Assembly: GCA_037349315.1 (NCBI GenBank) | Contig: JBAIAC010000571.1 | Location: 5,001 to 69,000 of the forward strand | DNA from: Chelydra serpentina | Lineage: Eukaryota > Chordata > Testudines > Chelydridae | DNA: 64,000 nucleotides | Direction: 5' to 3' | Part shown: positions 62,481 through 64,000 of the stretch, in pieces | Position numbering within the stretch: the first letter of the stretch is position 1 | Layout: every line of letters begins with the position of its first letter | Position numbers and translations under genes: made by a program | Notes under the pieces: generated by a model | Told to the model about the DNA's origin: nothing | Seen by the model: only the letters and a program-made list of their open reading frames with translations | Database searches by the model: none

Positions 62481-63670
62481 CTGAGTGGATTCTCTCTTCC
62501 CCCCCAGGATCGTGGCTGGTCTCCCTGGTTCTGCGCTGTTTTCCGTGTCCAGGGGGAGGCGCCGTCGGGAGCTCTGTGTGTGTGTGTTGGGCCGGGGGGG
62601 GGGGGGCGGCTGTGGTGGGGGGGGCGGTGTCATCTTTTCTCTAAGCCATAGGAGAAGCCAGGACCGAGCGGTCTCCCAAGGCCTCTCCCTCCCTGACGCT
62701 GATGTGTGTGTGTGTGTGGGGGGGGAGACCCCAGGCTGGGAACCCCCCTACTCAGTGACTTGCATGTTGTAGGGGATGGGGGGCCGCCACCCCCCCGCCC
62801 CTCGTGGGGGGCAGGTTGCCTGGCTTTAGCCGCATCCACGCACTGTGAACCCAGGTGTCCGGGGCTCTGCATCTCATCCCGAAGAGGGAGGACTCTTGGC
62901 TGGTTCTTTCCACACCCCTGCGTGCCCCCACCCCACCGTCGGCTCCTGCTGCCCCCCCTCAGTGCTGAGAGGCGACCCCTGCACTGTGTGGGGGCTGTGT
63001 CACCCCCCCACTGATTGACTCATCGGGGGGGCAGGGCTGTTTGCAGTGACCCCCAAAGCACCTGGTTTCCCCTGACTGAAATGGGGGTCACCCCCCCCAG
63101 GGGCCTTCATGCTTGATCTCGACTGGGGGGGGGGGGAATGTGTCTCTCCCCCACACCAACTTGTGTCTCGGTGGTTTGCATGAATATGATTTCCGCCCCC
63201 CCCCCGCCCTCCTGGGCCGCGATGGGTGGGTGTGGAGGGGGAGGAGAGCCCAGGCGTCCGGATGTGCCCCCCCCCCCCCCCCGCAAGAGTGTAGGAGGGT
63301 GGGGTAGAGGGAATCCAGTTCATGTCTACCCCCCCCCACCCCCCCCCGCATGTCTATACCTTTGTCCGTCTGTGTTTGTCTGTCCTTCCATCTCCCAATG
63401 ATCCGTCCTGGGTCTTTGTTTTAAGTGAGTGTTGGGGGGGGGGGGAACAAACAAAAAAACCAACCCCCCCCCCCCCCCCGGCCTCCCTGACCACGTGGGC
63501 ACCGCTCTGGAAAAGCCATAGACCCCTGCCGACCCCCCACCCCGGGGCCAGGGCACCCAGCGTCCTGGGGGGGCGGGGGCCGTGGGGGGGGGGGAGCAGG
63601 CAGGGTTCTGTCCATAACATTCTGCAATAGCGTTGCGGGAACTCGGAGCTGCTGCTAATGTGACCTTAAC

Positions 63671-63676
63671 AATAAA
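63671..63676 (+). terminator. SYT3: Poly(A) signal of SYT3
   Basis: AATAAA in CTTAACAATAAACCTGG, followed by GTGAGAGGTGACGG, a GT-rich downstream element. It is the first good signal after the SYT3 stop, and a SINE-like array starts about 100 bases later. Confidence 0.75.
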
Positions 63677-63784
63677 CCTGGTGAGAGGTGACGGCTGGGC
63701 CTGGCGTGTCCCGGACCCCCCCTCCCCTGGGGCCCCCCTGCAGCCAGACACTGCCCCCTGCTGCCCCACCCGCCCTGCGGGGTG

Positions 63785-63990
63785 GGGGGGCTGGGCGCCA
63801 GGACTCCTGGGTTCTCTCCCCGGCTATGGGAGGGGGAGTGGGGTCTGGTGGGTTAGAGCAGGGGGGGCTGGGAGCCAGGACTCCTGGGTTCTCTCCCCGG
63901 CTAAGGGAGGGGGGTGGGGTCTGGTGGGTTAGAGCAGGGGGGGGCTGGGTGCCAGGACTCCTGGGTTCGATACTGGCCAGGGTTGGGGGA
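63785..63990. repeat. tRNA-like SINE-head copies downstream of SYT3
   Basis: Three copies with GGGTTAGAGCAGGGG and GCCAGGACTCCTGGGTTC, just past the SYT3 poly(A) signal. Confidence 0.9.
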
Positions 63991-64000
63991 TGGGGGATAC

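Larger units (their letters stand above)
61831..63695 (+). other. SYT3: SYT3 3' UTR with a probable intron (61882-62507)
   Basis: A strong GTGAGTAT donor follows 61881 and a CTTCCCCCCCAG acceptor ends at 62507; the span between is almost wholly minisatellite. The terminal exon runs to AATAAA at 63671-63676. The exon 62508-63690 is single-copy and C/G-rich, with no supported ORF. UTR status is inferred from position. Confidence 0.6.

Overview
This window is vertebrate genomic DNA: two intron-rich neuronal genes, both on the + strand, embedded in very GC-rich sequence crowded with tandem repeats. The gene order SHANK1 then SYT3 on one strand matches the order I know from mammals (human 19q13.33). 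An old antisense CR1-type LINE, dispersed copies with a tRNA-like polymerase III promoter layout, and extreme minisatellite density suggest a non-avian sauropsid. A turtle microchromosome is my best guess; a crocodilian is not excluded.

Layout. 1-9,096: no coding exon seen; a chain of simple repeats and minisatellites that is the 5' flank or 5' UTR intron of SHANK1. 9,117-37,038: SHANK1 coding sequence in 24 exons, whose splice phases all agree apart from one lost base in a C run. It encodes about 1,817 residues: Shank N-terminal region, ankyrin repeats, SH3, PDZ, proline-rich region with a Homer ligand, and SAM. A CR1 copy lies antisense in intron 6, and a CpG-rich candidate internal promoter with phase-compatible first exons lies at 25.3-25.7 kb, before the PDZ exons. 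37,039 to about 40,080: SHANK1 3' UTR. 40.1-44.9 kb: intergenic, no recognisable gene. 44.9-51.3 kb: probable SYT3 5' UTR exons and introns. 51,358-61,830: SYT3 coding sequence in 7 exons, encoding a short lumenal N-terminus with three conserved cysteines, one membrane segment, a linker, C2A and C2B, about 520 residues. It has two apparent 1-base insertions and one non-AG acceptor. 61,831 to about 63,690: SYT3 3' UTR, probably with one intron, ending at AATAAA.

The products act on opposite sides of excitatory synaptic signalling. SHANK1 is a postsynaptic scaffold joining GKAP/PSD-95, Homer and actin regulators. SYT3 is a disulfide-linked, high-affinity calcium sensor for membrane traffic.

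The most unusual structure is a 75-76 bp tandem array in SHANK1 intron 11. Each unit repeats the 3' splice acceptor of the SH3 exon plus its first bases, giving ten decoy acceptors in front of the real one. Other points of interest are the internal PDZ-first promoter, two skippable microexons, a 2.9 kb intronic array in SYT3 loaded with CACGTG/CRE-like motifs, and oppositely oriented minisatellite arrays within a single SYT3 intron. All exon calls come from reading splice sites and remembered family proteins; no alignment was run.
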